A stretch of 64,000 nt of DNA, from NCBI GenBank assembly GCA_032209605.1, contig JASFXZ010000010.1, forward strand, positions 15,211,385 to 15,275,384. The letters run 5' to 3'. A model generated the notes under the pieces. It saw only the letters and a program-made list of their open reading frames with translations, was not told the origin of the DNA and made no database searches. This DNA comes from Mactromeris polynyma. Lineage: Eukaryota; Mollusca; Bivalvia; Venerida; Mactridae. This document shows, one piece after another, positions 23,209-38,200 of the stretch (positions within the stretch are counted from its first letter, which is position 1; each line of letters starts with the position of its first letter). A program made the position numbers and the translations under genes.

Positions 23209-26200
23209 ATGGATCACAAAAAAGCAAAAAAGTTACAAAGGAAAGTACTAAAACAGACGCAACAAAGATTAAACCGCTTGTTAGGATTGCTGATGCGGTC
23301 TCATTTATCAAAGCGAGCGAACACCGACACAAATGACGCATTGGAGGATTTACTTTCACGCTCAGTTGCCAACTCTATGTTTACAAACGGGTTTTCTGTT
23401 GGTCCATTTGGAATAACGTCACCTGCGACAGCATCTGCGCTGTCTGAAAAAGCACCAATATCAACTATGACTTCTGAAAGTCCCACAGAGACACTGGAAT
23501 CGGATATGACCGATATTTGTAACGGTAAGTGGGCTTAAATTCCTATTTTTTCAACAACTGTGCGTATTTAACTGTGTGTCTCCATGCACTAGAGGATAAG
23601 CGTTTAGCTGCAAGATTATTGTGTCTTGCTGATATTTTCCTCTCAACTGTTTTATATTTCTGTCGGGGGTCACATAATCATGCTGTAGGGTTGATTTTTA
23701 AATATGGTACTCAAATATTTAATATAATTATATAGTATTGAGAACAGATCCAATGTTATTGTTTACTTGCAATTGTACATAGTTACTTAGCTGTCGTCCT
23801 TATATATTGCTGCTGTAAGGATACAGCGTTTTAGAGTTAATGTATAAATTATCACTATTACATATTATGTGTTATAACTGAAATAATATAGAACTTCCAT
23901 TTTAGCACATACTAAACAATCATGTGCATTTATAGCAGAAAGCTTATTTCAACACGGTATATCAATATCTGTACTTTAAAACGATCATTTTACTATTTTC
24001 CTTATTTCCTTTCTATCATCCAATGATGAGCAAATTTGAATTAAAGTATATTTAAGTATCCTATTAAGTTGACTGTCGCCTATTATGTTAATGAAAACTG
24101 TACATATGTTTATTTTGAACATGGACCATACCGGTCTACTTCCAATGTGTATTGTATAAAACTGTACATATGTTTATTTTGAACATGGACCATACCGGTC
24201 TACTTCCAATGTGTATTGTATAAAACTGTACATATGTTTATTTTGAACATGGACCATACCGGTCTACTTCCAATGTGTATTGTATAAAACTGTACATATG
24301 TTTATTTTGAACATGAACCATACCGGTCTACTTCCAATGTGTATTGTATAAAACTGTACATATGTTTATTTTGAACATGGACCATACCGGTCTACTTCCA
24401 ATGTGTATTGTATAAAACTGTACATATGTTTATTTTGAACATGGACCATACCGGTCTACTTCCAATGTGTATTGTATAAAACTTTTAAAATCTCTAGATT
24501 TGGTATAATGATATATAAACTAAAAGTGCGCGGTCGACTGTGACGCTGTAATTTTGGGCGTTGTCATTTTTTGTTACACTCTAAATGGAATCTGCTTATT
24601 TTTGGATGACCTGAAGATGCTGTTTTAATTAAATGGAGGTTGAAGCCGTGTCACTAAAATTTGGTGTATCTTAAATAAACTAACCACTGCTTTGTTCCTG
24701 TCTGACAAAATGGTTTATAATTACCAAATTAAGACTATATAATTTCTCTTGTTTTTTTTAATGTTGGTTTATTGCTATTAAGGAAAGACAGTGGTGTATA
24801 TATGTACGGTGATAATGAAGTATGTTTCGTTTGGTCTTAATGGAACTTCATGGTGCAAATCGCGACTTTGTATTCAAAAGTCAAATTTCAAGATTTCTAA
24901 TGGTGTACCAAACATTTTCCGTTGTCTTGTATGATCTATTATGTGCTCATTCTATTATGTGTCCATTATAGTATGTGTCCATTCTATTATGTGTCCCTTC
25001 CATTATGTGTCCATTCTATTATGTGTCCATTCTATTATGTGTCCCTTCCATTATGTGTCCATTCTATTATGTGTCCATTCTATTATGTGTCCCTTCCATT
25101 ATGTGTCCAGTTTATTATGTGTCCATTCTATTATGTGTCCCTTCCATTATGTGTCCAGTTTATTATGTTCCCCCCTTCCATTATGTGTTCTTTTCCATTA
25201 TGTGTCCATTCCATTATGTGTCAAGCCTATTATGTGTCCATTCCATTATGTGTCTAGCCTATTATGTGTCCATTCCATTATGTGTCCATTCCATTATGTG
25301 TCCATTCCATTATGTGACCATTCCATTATGTGTCTAGCCTATTATGTGTCCATTCCATTATGTGTCTAGCCTATTATGTGTCCATTCCATTATGTGTCCA
25401 TTCCATTATGTGTCCATTCCAGTATGTGTCTAGCCTATTATGTGTCCAGTTTATTATGTGTCCATTCTATTATGTTACCCTTCCATTATGTGTCCAGTTG
25501 ATTATGTGTCCAGTTTATTATGTGTCCATTCTATTATGTTTCCCTTCCATTATGTGTCCGGTCTAGTATGTGTCCAGTTTATTATGAGTCCAATTTATTA
25601 TGTGTCCAGTTTATTATGTTTCCATTCCATTATGTGTCCAGTCTATTATGTGTCCAGTCTATTATGTTTCCAAAGTTTTTCCAAAAATTCACAACATTCT
25701 CCTGTATAGTCGGACCTCGTTCATTCGAATTCGTCGGGTCGGAAATTTTATTTCGAACAATTCATTATTTTGAAAAGCCCATTTCAATTCGACTTATCTA
25801 AGGAGATAAAGTTCGTATATCAAGGGAGTAAATTACATGTATTGTACATGTATTGAGTTTGAACATATCGTTATAACTCTGGCGACAGCGCCAAGATTTC
25901 TTGACACTGATTTAAATCTGCATTTCTCAAGACGCTCCTGTGATTGTTGTAGAAACTTTGAATACGTTAGAACACTTGTATAGGATTCATGTATCGTGGC
26001 ATTAAACACAATAATACAAGTGTTAAAATAAATGATATCTGTCAAGCAATATCACGTAAAACTGACAGTAGAAACTAGTAATTGCGACATGTTGGTATTC
26101 AAGCCCCGGGGTATGATGGAACTGTCATATAGAAGACAGATTGAAACACAGTCTGGTAAGGCCGATACAAATAATAACATGATTTCTTCGTACACTAAAC

Positions 26201-29200
26201 TACTCCAGCAAACGGTAATCTCTTTTAATCTGTGACTTTTTATTTTTCTGTGTGGTGTTATGTAATTGGCTCGATTTCAATGAATTTGTTGCATTTTGCT
26301 CTGAAATTTAGCACAGGCATTACAGACATATTGAACCTTCTATGCGTAAAAGGGATAGGTTCCCTTGACACCAAAATCGGCCCTGTGTCAAATTCTTTCG
26401 AAAACGTTGTTGTGATAACACCCGTTGATGAATTTTACTAAGCAGCATTTTTTAAAACCTTTAGTATTGAAACTGTTACCATGGAAACCAAAAATATTTT
26501 TCCTAAAAGTTTTAAACATAACTATTTTTGTTTGTATAAAATATTAATAAACATTGAAACAGACAATTTTTACAATTGTTTAATTATGGTTGCCGTGGTA
26601 AAAGTTTTGAAATATTTGAAAAATACATTTGATATATTTTTTGGCAATATCCTAAAATATGTCAGCGGAATACTTTGTTGTTTTGGTTAGTGTATTTTAT
26701 CACTTTTTGTGTACACAATTTAAATTAATTTTAAATAATTCTATTGTTAAACCCTCGATTCCCTGCTTCATAAATTCTGACTACTGTGTATGTGTCCTAA
26801 ATTGTCAAAATTACCATACCGATGAGTTTATGCAATAAAAGTGTTTATTTATTAAAGTGTCATCCCTGTTTTAAGGGACAGCCATGTCTGACTTATGAGA
26901 CACCTGCTTTCTGAGCACATTTACTTTCCGATTACTATATTTTAATGCCAGGTACCAGGCAGATAGTCACACGATAACCATTTTTGTAAATTTCACCAAC
27001 TGGCCATACCACGAACCTCCGACCTCCCGCTGCGGATGCCTTAACCACTCCGCCACAGGAGACAGTTGACATGTACAGTAAAACCTCAATAATAAGACCA
27101 CCCTCGGGACCCTAGACAATTGGTCTTAAATTTGAAGTGGTCTTAATATTGAGGTTGAATATAGATCAAAACAGTGAATATGGACTGGAAAATTGTGTTC
27201 TTTAAGTGAGGTTTTACTGTATACATATGTCTGCTCCTTTATTTATATGCTTATAGATGAATTTCACGTTTGTCACGTGATGTAGTAAATATTATTCTTC
27301 AAATTTCGGGCCTGTACTACAGTTCAAACAGTCTGGGTCAATTTAAGGTATAGCCAATGCAAAACGTAGGACAGTATTCCTTGACTATCCCATGGTATTA
27401 TGATGGTACTTGACTAGCCCATGGTATTATGATGGTACTTGACTAGCCCATGGTATTATGATGGTACTTGACTAGCCCATGGTATTATGATGGTACTTGA
27501 CTAGCCCATGGTATTATGATGGTACTTGACTAGCCCATGGTATTATGATGGTACTTGACTAGCCCATGGTATTATGATGGTACTTGACTAGCCCATGGTA
27601 TTATGATGGTACTTGACATTTAAGACTTGTTGAACCCCGATGCTCGCTAAAAACATTGTATTTGTCCTAGAGGTGGTTTTGACAGTCGATAGATATCGTT
27701 ATCAAGTGTCATAACTGTGAGCATCCATTTAAATAAGTGTCAACAAATAATTTAAAGATGATATGGAAAAGTCCACGATTTTACGAAACTTTGTTATATT
27801 CACTGAAGCCACGCATACGTGTCTCTGTACTCCGACTTTTACACGCGTCTTCGTAACAGAGTGTACAGCGACAGTATAGTAATGTGACGTCCGTGGCTGG
27901 ACTATGTTCACTGTATTTCTGTAGTTCTGCAGTAGCCAGTGTCAGTCAATACATTCTTGGTGCACATAGTGCCTTGCCAACTATAAATTTGAATAACAAG
28001 CGTTTAGTAGATTTGATAATATTATAAAATCATTGACTTAAATATTTATACGACTATCATTTACAATAGATATATGACTGATAATACTGCATTCGTAAAG
28101 GTAATTATCCTTCATTTTATGCAAACTGAAACTAAAGCCAATGATATGGTTCTGCTTTGATGATTATTACATATGTTTGGGATTGAATAAGAATAACAGG
28201 CTTCCCCCACCGAGTCCCAGTTCTGAAAATAACTGTAAATTCTAGCTAGTAAATTATAAGTATATATAAGTTTTAAAAGCCTTCAGAGACTAGGATAGAG
28301 TTGTACTCTACACCGATGAATTGTCGCTTTTCTTACATGTTGCTCAAAACCAGATCAAATACACGAGTCCGGCACTGATAATACTGACCGACGCGCCGGG
28401 TTAGCGCTAGCATGATAATACTGACCGACGCGCCGGGTTAGCGCTAGCATGATAATACTGACCGACGCACCGGGTTAGCGCTAGCATGATACTACTGACC
28501 GACGCACCGGGTTAGCGCTAGCATGATACTACTGACCGACGCACCGGGTTAGCGCTAGCATGATACTACTGACCGACGCACCGGGTTAGCGCTAGCATGA
28601 TACTACTGACCGACGCACCGGGTTAGCGCTAGCATGATACTACTGACCGACGCGCCGGGTTAGCGCTAGCATGATAATACTGACCGACGCGCCGGGTTAG
28701 CGCTAGCATGATACTACTGACCGACGCACCGGGTTAGCGCTAGTACGATAATACTGACCGACGCGCCGGGTTATCGCTAGTACGATAATACTGACCGACG
28801 CGCCGGGTTAGCGCTAGCACCATAATTCTGACCGACGGGCCGGGTTAGCGCTAGCATGATAATACTATGATAATCCAGCTAGCATGATAATACTGACCGA
28901 TGCGCCGGATTAGCGCTAGCATGATAATACTGACCGATGCGCCGGGTTAGCGCTTGCATGATAATACTGACCGACGCGTCGGGTAGCGCTAGCATGATAA
29001 TACTGACCGACGCGCCGGTTTAGCGCTAGCATGATAATACTGACCGACGCGCCGGGTAGCGCTAGCATGATAATAATGACCGACGCGCCGGATTAGCGCT
29101 AGCATACGAAATACCTGTATCGGACTCAAGTTTTGCTGTTCTATGAAACATTTCAGAAAAGTTACAAATGCAGTGTTTTTGAGTACGTCTGTGTTAAAAC

Positions 29201-32200
29201 GTTAAATTGTGTCTAGGAATATTTTGTGGAATGGCAAGTTATGACTGGTTGATAATTAGGTCCAGGGATACTGGACATCTGACCGCCATATATTACTGAA
29301 AACAAAGGCTAACAGACGGTCGTAAACCCATTTAAACACATAACAATTACAAATATTTAAGAAACAATTGGTCTACACGAAAACACCTGTTGCGTGAACA
29401 AAAGATTCAGTCACGATTGATAACAGGAGCATGAACCACATCATGGTGGTATTTTGTATGTTTTATCTTTGCTAAAACCATCAACTACGTTAATTACTCA
29501 TTAATCACGTTGTTTCTGCACCAATGAACGTTTTGTTTACAATGGTACGAATGAACCAATCACTGACGGCGTATTTACACTACTAATGATGACGTACTTC
29601 GGGAAATATGTCTAGATACATTACGTACGAGTATGTTCATACAGGTCAAACATAACAATGATTTGCTTATGGAATTATTGTATATTGTTATACGATTAGT
29701 TATTGGTAGGGATGTCAACGAATGGCAATTTTGTTATTCGAATATTCGGTCAACGTCTCGAACGAATATTCGAACATTCTACCTTGTTATCTAATAATAA
29801 TACATTTGAAATTCGAAGTTAAACTTTATGCTTATCAATTTTGTGCTTTAAACGGATAACTTAAGTTGTAAAAAATCCCACGATAACTAATAATATCAGG
29901 GCCTGAGTGTCATCACCAGAGTGTTATATCTCTCTTGCCCCTAAGATGTACGATGTATTATTTTAACGCGTAAAATGTCATTCAATGCGATAATGCCCAT
30001 CATTGAAATACACTTGCATTCAGCTATTATATTGAAAATATATATTTTATCGAATATTCGAATGGCGAATCAGTATTCGAATGTTCGGACGTACAAACGA
30101 ATATTCGAATATCCGAATATTCGTTGACATCCCAAGAACTTATTAGACCACTGGTTGAGGCGTGTTTTTATTCTCTTCATACATAATAACATAATAGTGT
30201 TTCATCAGTAGATCATGAATAAGAAAAAGTGGTGGCAGTTGTGGGCACTATCACACACTTTTTCGTGTTAAGATATTTATCTAGTTAACCACATAAGTAT
30301 CTAGTTAAATCCATCTAGTACATCAATTAAAATTGTTCGTAAACTAGCATACATTGGAAGTATCTGATATTTAACTACTTAATTATTTCCAATAAAGGGA
30401 AACAACTCAAATGACCATAAATAGAAATGTCCATAAATAAATTTGTTTGGCAAGAGCAAATGCTCGATTTTCTTAAATAACTGTGATGTTGGTGTTGTAT
30501 AGTGTTGCAAATATAATATTTTTTTAACAATTGATATGCTACAAATAAATAACTTGAATGACACATTTTTAACATACGCGTTGGAACGTATTTATGGTTA
30601 TGAATTGTCGAAAAATGCTAGTAAAACATTATAACAACACTATAGCAGAGTAAAACATTATAACATCACTATAGCAGAGTAAAACATTATTATTATTATT
30701 ATATACCATATTTCTATAGCACTCTTTTCATACATAAAATATGTTCAAAAGTGCTTTACAATGTAATATAAAACAATAGACAAACTAAAATGCTTATAAC
30801 AATATTAAAGCTAGTCGATTAAAACAAAGTGTTTATGCATAGTACATATGTACAAAATTAAAATAATATAAAATGTTTGAAATAACTATAAAATAATAGT
30901 GAGTTAGTGAAAACCAATAAAATTTAAAGATAAAGTAACAACAAGCAGTTAAATCCCGGATAGATCCATGCACTCGGAAATAAAATAATAAAACACTTAT
31001 CGTCCATAATACTGTATAAAATAGTGTGTTTTCAGAGCCTTCTTAAAACTTTGCAAGGTGTTACAGTCTCTGATGTCAGATGGGAGGGCATTCCATAACT
31101 TAGCTGATGATGACTGGAAACTTCTGTCACCATAACGCGCCGTCCGACATTTAGGCACAACTAACGTCAATGACTTATTTTTCGACCTCAGATTTCTGGA
31201 TGCTCTGTATATTTCTAACATGTCCACAATGTACGCAGGCGATTGGTCATGGAGCGCTTTAAATATGTGTGTTAGAATTTTGTACTCTACTCTGCATTGC
31301 ACAGGGAGCCAATGTAGTTCCTGTAGCACGGGGGTTATATGGTCGTACCTGGCTGTCCTCGTAATAATTCTAGCTGCCGTATTTTGAACAGTTTGTAGTT
31401 TGTTTAATATCTGCTTTGGAACACCGTACATGAGAGCATTGCAATAGTCTATGCGAGATGTAACAAGAGAGTTTACCAGAGATTTGGTTGCGTTCAGTGT
31501 GAGATAAGGTCTTATATGGCCAATGTGTCGCAATTGTGCGTAAGAATTTCTACAAACACTATTGACGTGTTGATCCAGCTTCATGTTTGAGTCAAGATAA
31601 GCGCCCAGATTCCTAACACTTGGTGATTGTTTGATTACAGAGCCATCGACGGTGACGGAGACATTTGAAACAGTTTTTGAGTTGTGCTCAGATGAGAATA
31701 TGATTAATTCTGTTTTGTCCGCATTTAGCTTTAGCATGTTGTTGTTCATCCATTTCACTATGTCATTCAGACAGTGTTCAATGCGATTGACAGATTCTTC
31801 AATTGAAATCGTGTTTAATGGTTTGAACGATAAGTATAATTGCGAATCGTCCGCATAGAAATGGTTGTCCAATTCATGGTTTCTACATATAGCTCCAACA
31901 GGCTTTGTGTACATTGTATAGTTTTTGGGGCCAAGAACAGACCCTTGGGGTACGCTGTACTTCATCAGCACTGGGTCCGAGAGTTCACCGTTAATGGCTA
32001 CTGTTTGATAGCGATCACTGAGGTAGGACCTCATCCATGTAAGTGGTGTCCCTGTGATACCAAAGTGATGTTCTAAGCGAGTAAGAAGCGTCTCGTGGTC
32101 AATTGTATCGAAAGCAGCCGACAGATCTAACATTACTAGAATAGTTACATTATTTCTGTCCAGTGATTGAAGAATGTCATTTTGAACTTTCAACAGTGCG

Positions 32201-35200
32201 TTTTCGGTTGAGTGGAATTTCCGATAGGCTGACTGGTTGACTTCATGAAGTTCATTGTTTTTTAGATGATTTTCAATTCGGACATCTACCACTTTCTCTA
32301 AGATTTTTGATATAAAAGGCAAATTAGACACTGGCCTGTAATTCTTAAGAACATTTGCATCTAGACTTGGCTTTTTTAGAAGTGGTCTTATTCGTGAGTG
32401 TTTGAATGATCGTGGCACATATCCAGATTGTAGGGATGCATTTATGACTTTGGTCATCACAGGTGTAAGCTCATCAAGACATTCTTTAAGTAACCATGTT
32501 GGGATAGGATCCAATTCACATGATTTACTGGCTGACTTACGGATAATCGATTTCACTTCATCCTCCGATGTTGGTGTAAACTCATCATATTCAACTCCTA
32601 TATAATCAGTTTCTATATCACCAACACCAGATGAAGACTGCTTTTGTGAGGTAATATTGTCTCTGATATTTTCGATCTTCCCAATAAAGAAGTCGCTGAA
32701 ATTCTGAGCAAGCTGTTTTGGAGACGAATGCAATGGTAAAATTACCTCATTTGTGTTTCCAAGAAGAGTTTTAGTTATTCTATGCAAACTTTTCTGGTCA
32801 CTCCCACAAGATTCAATTTTGCTTGTGTAAAAGTCAACACGTGTTTGTTTCAGCATCCTATTTACCACAGCGCATTGTGATCTATAAATGTCATGGTCAA
32901 TTGAAAGTTTACTCTCACGCCATTTTCGTTCTAATTTGCGTTTCTGATGTTTTGCATCATGAAGCTGCTCAGAATACCATGGACATGAAGGTCTTAACGT
33001 GATAGTGATTGTCCAAAATTAATGTCAGTTCATTTGAGTATTCTTCGATGAAGTCATCAATATTTGAAGATATTCTTCGAGTGTTAAAAAAATCTGTTTT
33101 CCTAATATCGTCTCGAAATGAATTAATGTCAATCGAACGCAACTTTCGGTAAGACACAGTTTTACGACAACACTATAGCAGAGTATATACATTATAACAA
33201 CACTATAGCAGAGTAAAACATTATAACAACACTATGGCAGAGTAAAACATTATAACATCACTATAGCAGAGTAAAACATTATAACATCACTATAGCAGAG
33301 TAAAACATTATAACAACACTATGGCAGAGTAAAACATTATAACAACACTATAGCAGAGTAAAACATTATAACAACACTATAGCAGAGTAAAAAATTATAA
33401 CAACACTATGGCAGAGTAAAACATTATAACAACACTATAGCAGAGTATATACATTATAACATCACTATAGCAGAGTAAAACATTATAACAACACTATGGC
33501 AGAGTAAAACATTATAACATCACTATAGCAGAGTAAAACATTATAACAACACTATAGCAGAGTAAAACATTATAACATCACTATAGCAGAGTAAAACATT
33601 ATAACAACACTATGGCAGAGTAAAACATTATAACATCACTATAGCAGAGTAAAACATTATAACAACACTATAGCAGAGTAAAACATTATAACATCACTAT
33701 AGCATAGTAAAACATTATAACAACACTATAGCAGAGTAAAACATTATAACAACACTATAGCAGAGTAAAACATTATAACATCACTATGGCAGAGTAAAAC
33801 ATTATAACAACACTATAGCAGAGTAAAACATTATAACAACACTATAGCAGAGTATATACTAGTAAAACATTATAACAACACTATGGCAGAGTATATACTA
33901 GTAAAACATTATAACAACACTATAGCAGAGTATATACATTTATTATGTTAAACGCTTAAACGAAACAAAAAAGTATAAACAATTTAAGCCGTTTGAACGT
34001 TCCGTTAAGAGTAATTTATAATAATATAATAATTATATGATACGTCAGTGATTAGTACAACGCTCCTACTGTTGCAACCTCGTGACGCATAATTATGTGG
34101 ACTTGTTATTGAATTGTTATGCTTAAAGGAAGATATAGTCTTATTGTTTTATCAAAATACGCTAAGTAATGATTTTGTGAAAATGGCATGTTAATGCCTT
34201 CATACAGACGTTCTGTAAAACACTACATTACATGTTAACTTAAAAAAATTCTGGAACTGCAAAACAAGAGTCCAACCGTGACGTATTAACTTTCCTAGCT
34301 CTAACTTCTGGCGTAGGTCAGGATAGAATGACCTGTATCCGACGCATGTATTCGTGGTTTTGGGTGACATGTAAAAAAGTGACGATGCAATGTTGTAGAA
34401 AAAATCTGTGTGATCGCATTCCTCCTTGATTTTCTCATATTTACGACTAAGAATACTTTGACAAAACATTCAAGACCATCTACCTTTAAGCTTACATCGA
34501 ATAATGAAAGCGAAACAAGACAAGTTTTGTCTTCGTTTATCTGTAGATAGACTAGTTTTGTCTTCACTTATCTGTAGATAGACTAGTTTTGTCTTCACTT
34601 ATCTGTAGATAGACTAGCTTTGTCTTCATTTATCTGTAGATAGACTAGTTTTGTCTTTATTTATCTGTAGATAGACTAGTTTTGTCTTCATTTATCTGTA
34701 GATAGACTAGTTTTGTCTTTATTTATCTGTAGATAGACTAGCTTTGTCTTCATTTATCTGTAGATAGACTAGCTTTGTCTTCACTTATCTGCAGATAGAC
34801 TAGCTTTGTATTCACTTATCTGTATATAGACTAGCTTTGTCTTCATTTATCTGTAGATAGACTAGCTTTGTCTTCACTTATCTGTAGATAGACTAGCTTT
34901 GTCTTCACTTATCTGTAGATAGACTAGCTTTGTCTTCATTTATCTGTAGATAGACTAGCTTTGTCTTCACTTATCTGTAGATAGACTAGCTTTGTCTTCA
35001 CTTATCTGTAGATAGACTATAGCAATAGCATCAACAAGTCAAGAAATTATTTCTGTTATTTTCTCCCGTGACTGTTACATTTACAGTCGAACCTCGCATA
35101 TTCGACAACCTTCTATCCGAATACTGGGTATCATTCGAAATAAATAACAGGTCCCGATGAATCTCCTTAGACACGTTAAAACGGGTTATACGAAACCATG

Positions 35201-38200
35201 TATTATTCGAAATAACATTTCGATATTTATAAAACGATCGTGTCATTAAAACGGGTTACCATATACTCGCATAACAGGAAATTTCGGACCCCATGAATTC
35301 GAATGAACGAGGTCCGACTGTATTCAGTAAACATTTCTCGTGTAATCGATATTTATAAAATGAATGTGTCATTAAAACTGGATACCATATACTCGCATAA
35401 CAGGAAATTTCGGACTGATATTTCAATGTCACCTACACTTACCCTCTGGCGAAGTTTGAACGTCAATACACGTCGGAATACTCATTTAAACGTTACAACA
35501 ACTTTACCAACGCATCAGTCAAACTAGTAAAACTAGTCTAACACCAAACTCCGAGCTTTCTTGTGTGCGTTGTTGCTTTTAAATGATAAAAATAACTAAA
35601 TGTTCCATCATTTAGACCATTCGTCTCTGTTATATTTCGTGTTTGGATTACTTTGCTACGTGTTTGGATTACTTGGCTATGAAATCTGATATTCAAAATT
35701 TGTTGATTTTGAGGAGTTCTATCTAAAATGGCATTGACCTTACCACAACGTGCAGTAGACTTGGATAAAAAAGTTAAGAAATGGAAAAATAAGGCAGGAA
35801 AGTGGAAAAAGAAGTGGAAAACTGTTAATAAGTGGAAAACTAATTTGTTAAAAACAACCCCATCTAGTAAAAGTACAACAGCAATAGCATCAACAACTTT
35901 GTCACCAATAACTACAACTTTACCATTAACAACAACAAGTACAACAGAAATAACAACAAAGACACCGACTCAACTCAGCAGAAATAATTTCCCGCGTTTT
36001 CCAACGGAAACTGATATCATGGCCGAAGTTGTGAATACAAATGTGGATATAATACAAGGAACTTGTACAAAAGGTAATTCAGTTTGCTAACATCAATAAT
36101 GTTCCTCTTCATAATATGTGTATTGTGTGTACCCTATCCTAATAAGAGAGCAAAACCAGGTTTTTAACCGGGTTTAATCCGAGTTTAACACGGCGGTATT
36201 GGCACTGGGTTCAAAATGGGTCTTTTAACCTATCGAGTTTTTAGGCATAAATTCCTAGAAGCGAGTTAAAAAACACTCTAAAACTCACTTCTTGGTAAGT
36301 TGGTTTAAGCGGGTTTTAAAACCCACTTGAACCAACTTTAAACTCTCTTAAATAAAAAAAATCGCTTAAAACCCACATTTTTGTAAAAAAAACCGAGAAA
36401 AAGTCACTTTTCAGTTAAACCCAAGACAAAAATCGCGTTTAAGTTCTGGGAATAAATAAACATGTATGAGATATTTGATCGAGTTTTACCCAGGAAGTAG
36501 TTAATATTGCACTCGAGTGACATATTTGCTTCAATGTTAAAACTAAATGTTTGTGACTTTATGTAGATAAATATTTTCCTTCAAAATGCTTAACTCTGTA
36601 TTTAATGTGTATTAATATTTTATTGTAAGGGAAAGATATATGAAATTTACAATTGGAATATATTACAGTTGTATCTGTGCTCTACATATTGTCAAATTGT
36701 CAAATGTTGCAAAAAGTTTATTCTGTTGCCATGGAAACGAAATATAGAAAATGCTTTTAACTTTTATTTGTTCTGACAAACTTCATTTATTCATCAAATT
36801 AATCATTGTCAGCATAATGGTAAATGGTACCTTAACATATTGTAAAATTTTCCTTTGTATCTAACAGATACTCTGTCTTCTTTGGGTAGATTATGAATGA
36901 TAATAACTTAAGGAAACGATACATTGATCAACTTTTATTTTAGACCAAACATGTTTAAGTTTAGTCAACTAATAAAAGCCAGGATAAAAACATTCTACTT
37001 CAGTTAGCAATTTATTGTAAAAAAGCATTGACGTTGAGAAACAGTTTAGTAAATAATGTTGCTTAGTTCCTATTTTTGCTCATACTTCTAATTATAATTT
37101 TATATTTAACATAATCCTAAAAATGACCTTTATATATATTTGTGTTTGTATTGTGTATTTTATGTAATTTTGATATATTTGGATTTATAATGTATGCTTA
37201 TATATAATTGATATATTATGCGTTTATATTTTGTATTTATATGTAAATGTTGACTATGTACATTGTACACGTCGTAATAAATGTTGTGTTCTGTTCTGTT
37301 AACTTGCCATTAGATCCTCGTGTACGAGTGATGAATAATCTATAGCTAGCACATTATATATTGCGTTAGTGCCTGATAATAATCTTGACACCTGTAAGGT
37401 TAAATTAATACGACGATCTTTGTTATTTTCAAGAATATGAAATATCGTAATCAACAAATTTATGTATTTGATAATACTATACCTAATGGAAACATTTTTA
37501 TGTACAATGTGTTTACACAATAGACGGGATATTTGTGATGATCAATACGCAATAAATAAGATTCAACCGTTTCTGTATTTAAATTTATTCGCGATTTATT
37601 TAACTGCTGTTTCACCTGCTGGTCCAATCCTCGAAATCACACATTTTCATTGGTCAATTAACAATTAAACACTATCCATATTGCCCCTAAGCAGTTAAAA
37701 GCACTTCCGCTAATGAAATACACAAACCTGTAAATGTAATTAAATATAAAGATACACATCAGCCGCTAATTAAGGTAAATTAAACGCAAACATGAGATCG
37801 AACAAATACTAAAGTTAAGTGACATTGTAAGAAAGCTGGCTCACAAGTTGGAACATCTTTGTCCTTTTCCAAGTAAGAATCTCCGTACTGTTACACTTTA
37901 GTAGTTCTTCTTTCCTTTAACTGTTCATTCATTGTTGATATTGATTTTGTGTCTTTTCGACTTATGATTGTTAACATGTATGAATATACATTCGAGCCTA
38001 GTTTATTCGACAACCTTCTATCCGAAGACTTGGTATCATACGAAATCAATGCCAGGTCCCGATGTATCTTCTTAGGCACGTCGATTTGAAATGGGTTTTT
38101 GAAACTATGTAATACTCGAAATAAAATTTCGGACCCGATGAAGTGAACGGGATCCGACTGTATGTTCATGTCTCCTTGGGCAATTGTGACGACTGCATGC

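Noticed and set aside
24922..25801. Cys/Tyr-rich open frames
   Set aside because: The 16-bp array keeps all three plus frames open with rotated versions of the same peptide.
26032..26441. Additional exons of the receptor-like gene
   Set aside because: Frames are short, acceptor sites lack pyrimidine tracts and the phase at the possible donor does not match the next exon.
31631..32605. Plus-strand frames opposite the reverse transcriptase
   Set aside because: Shadow frames of the minus-strand retrotransposon gene.
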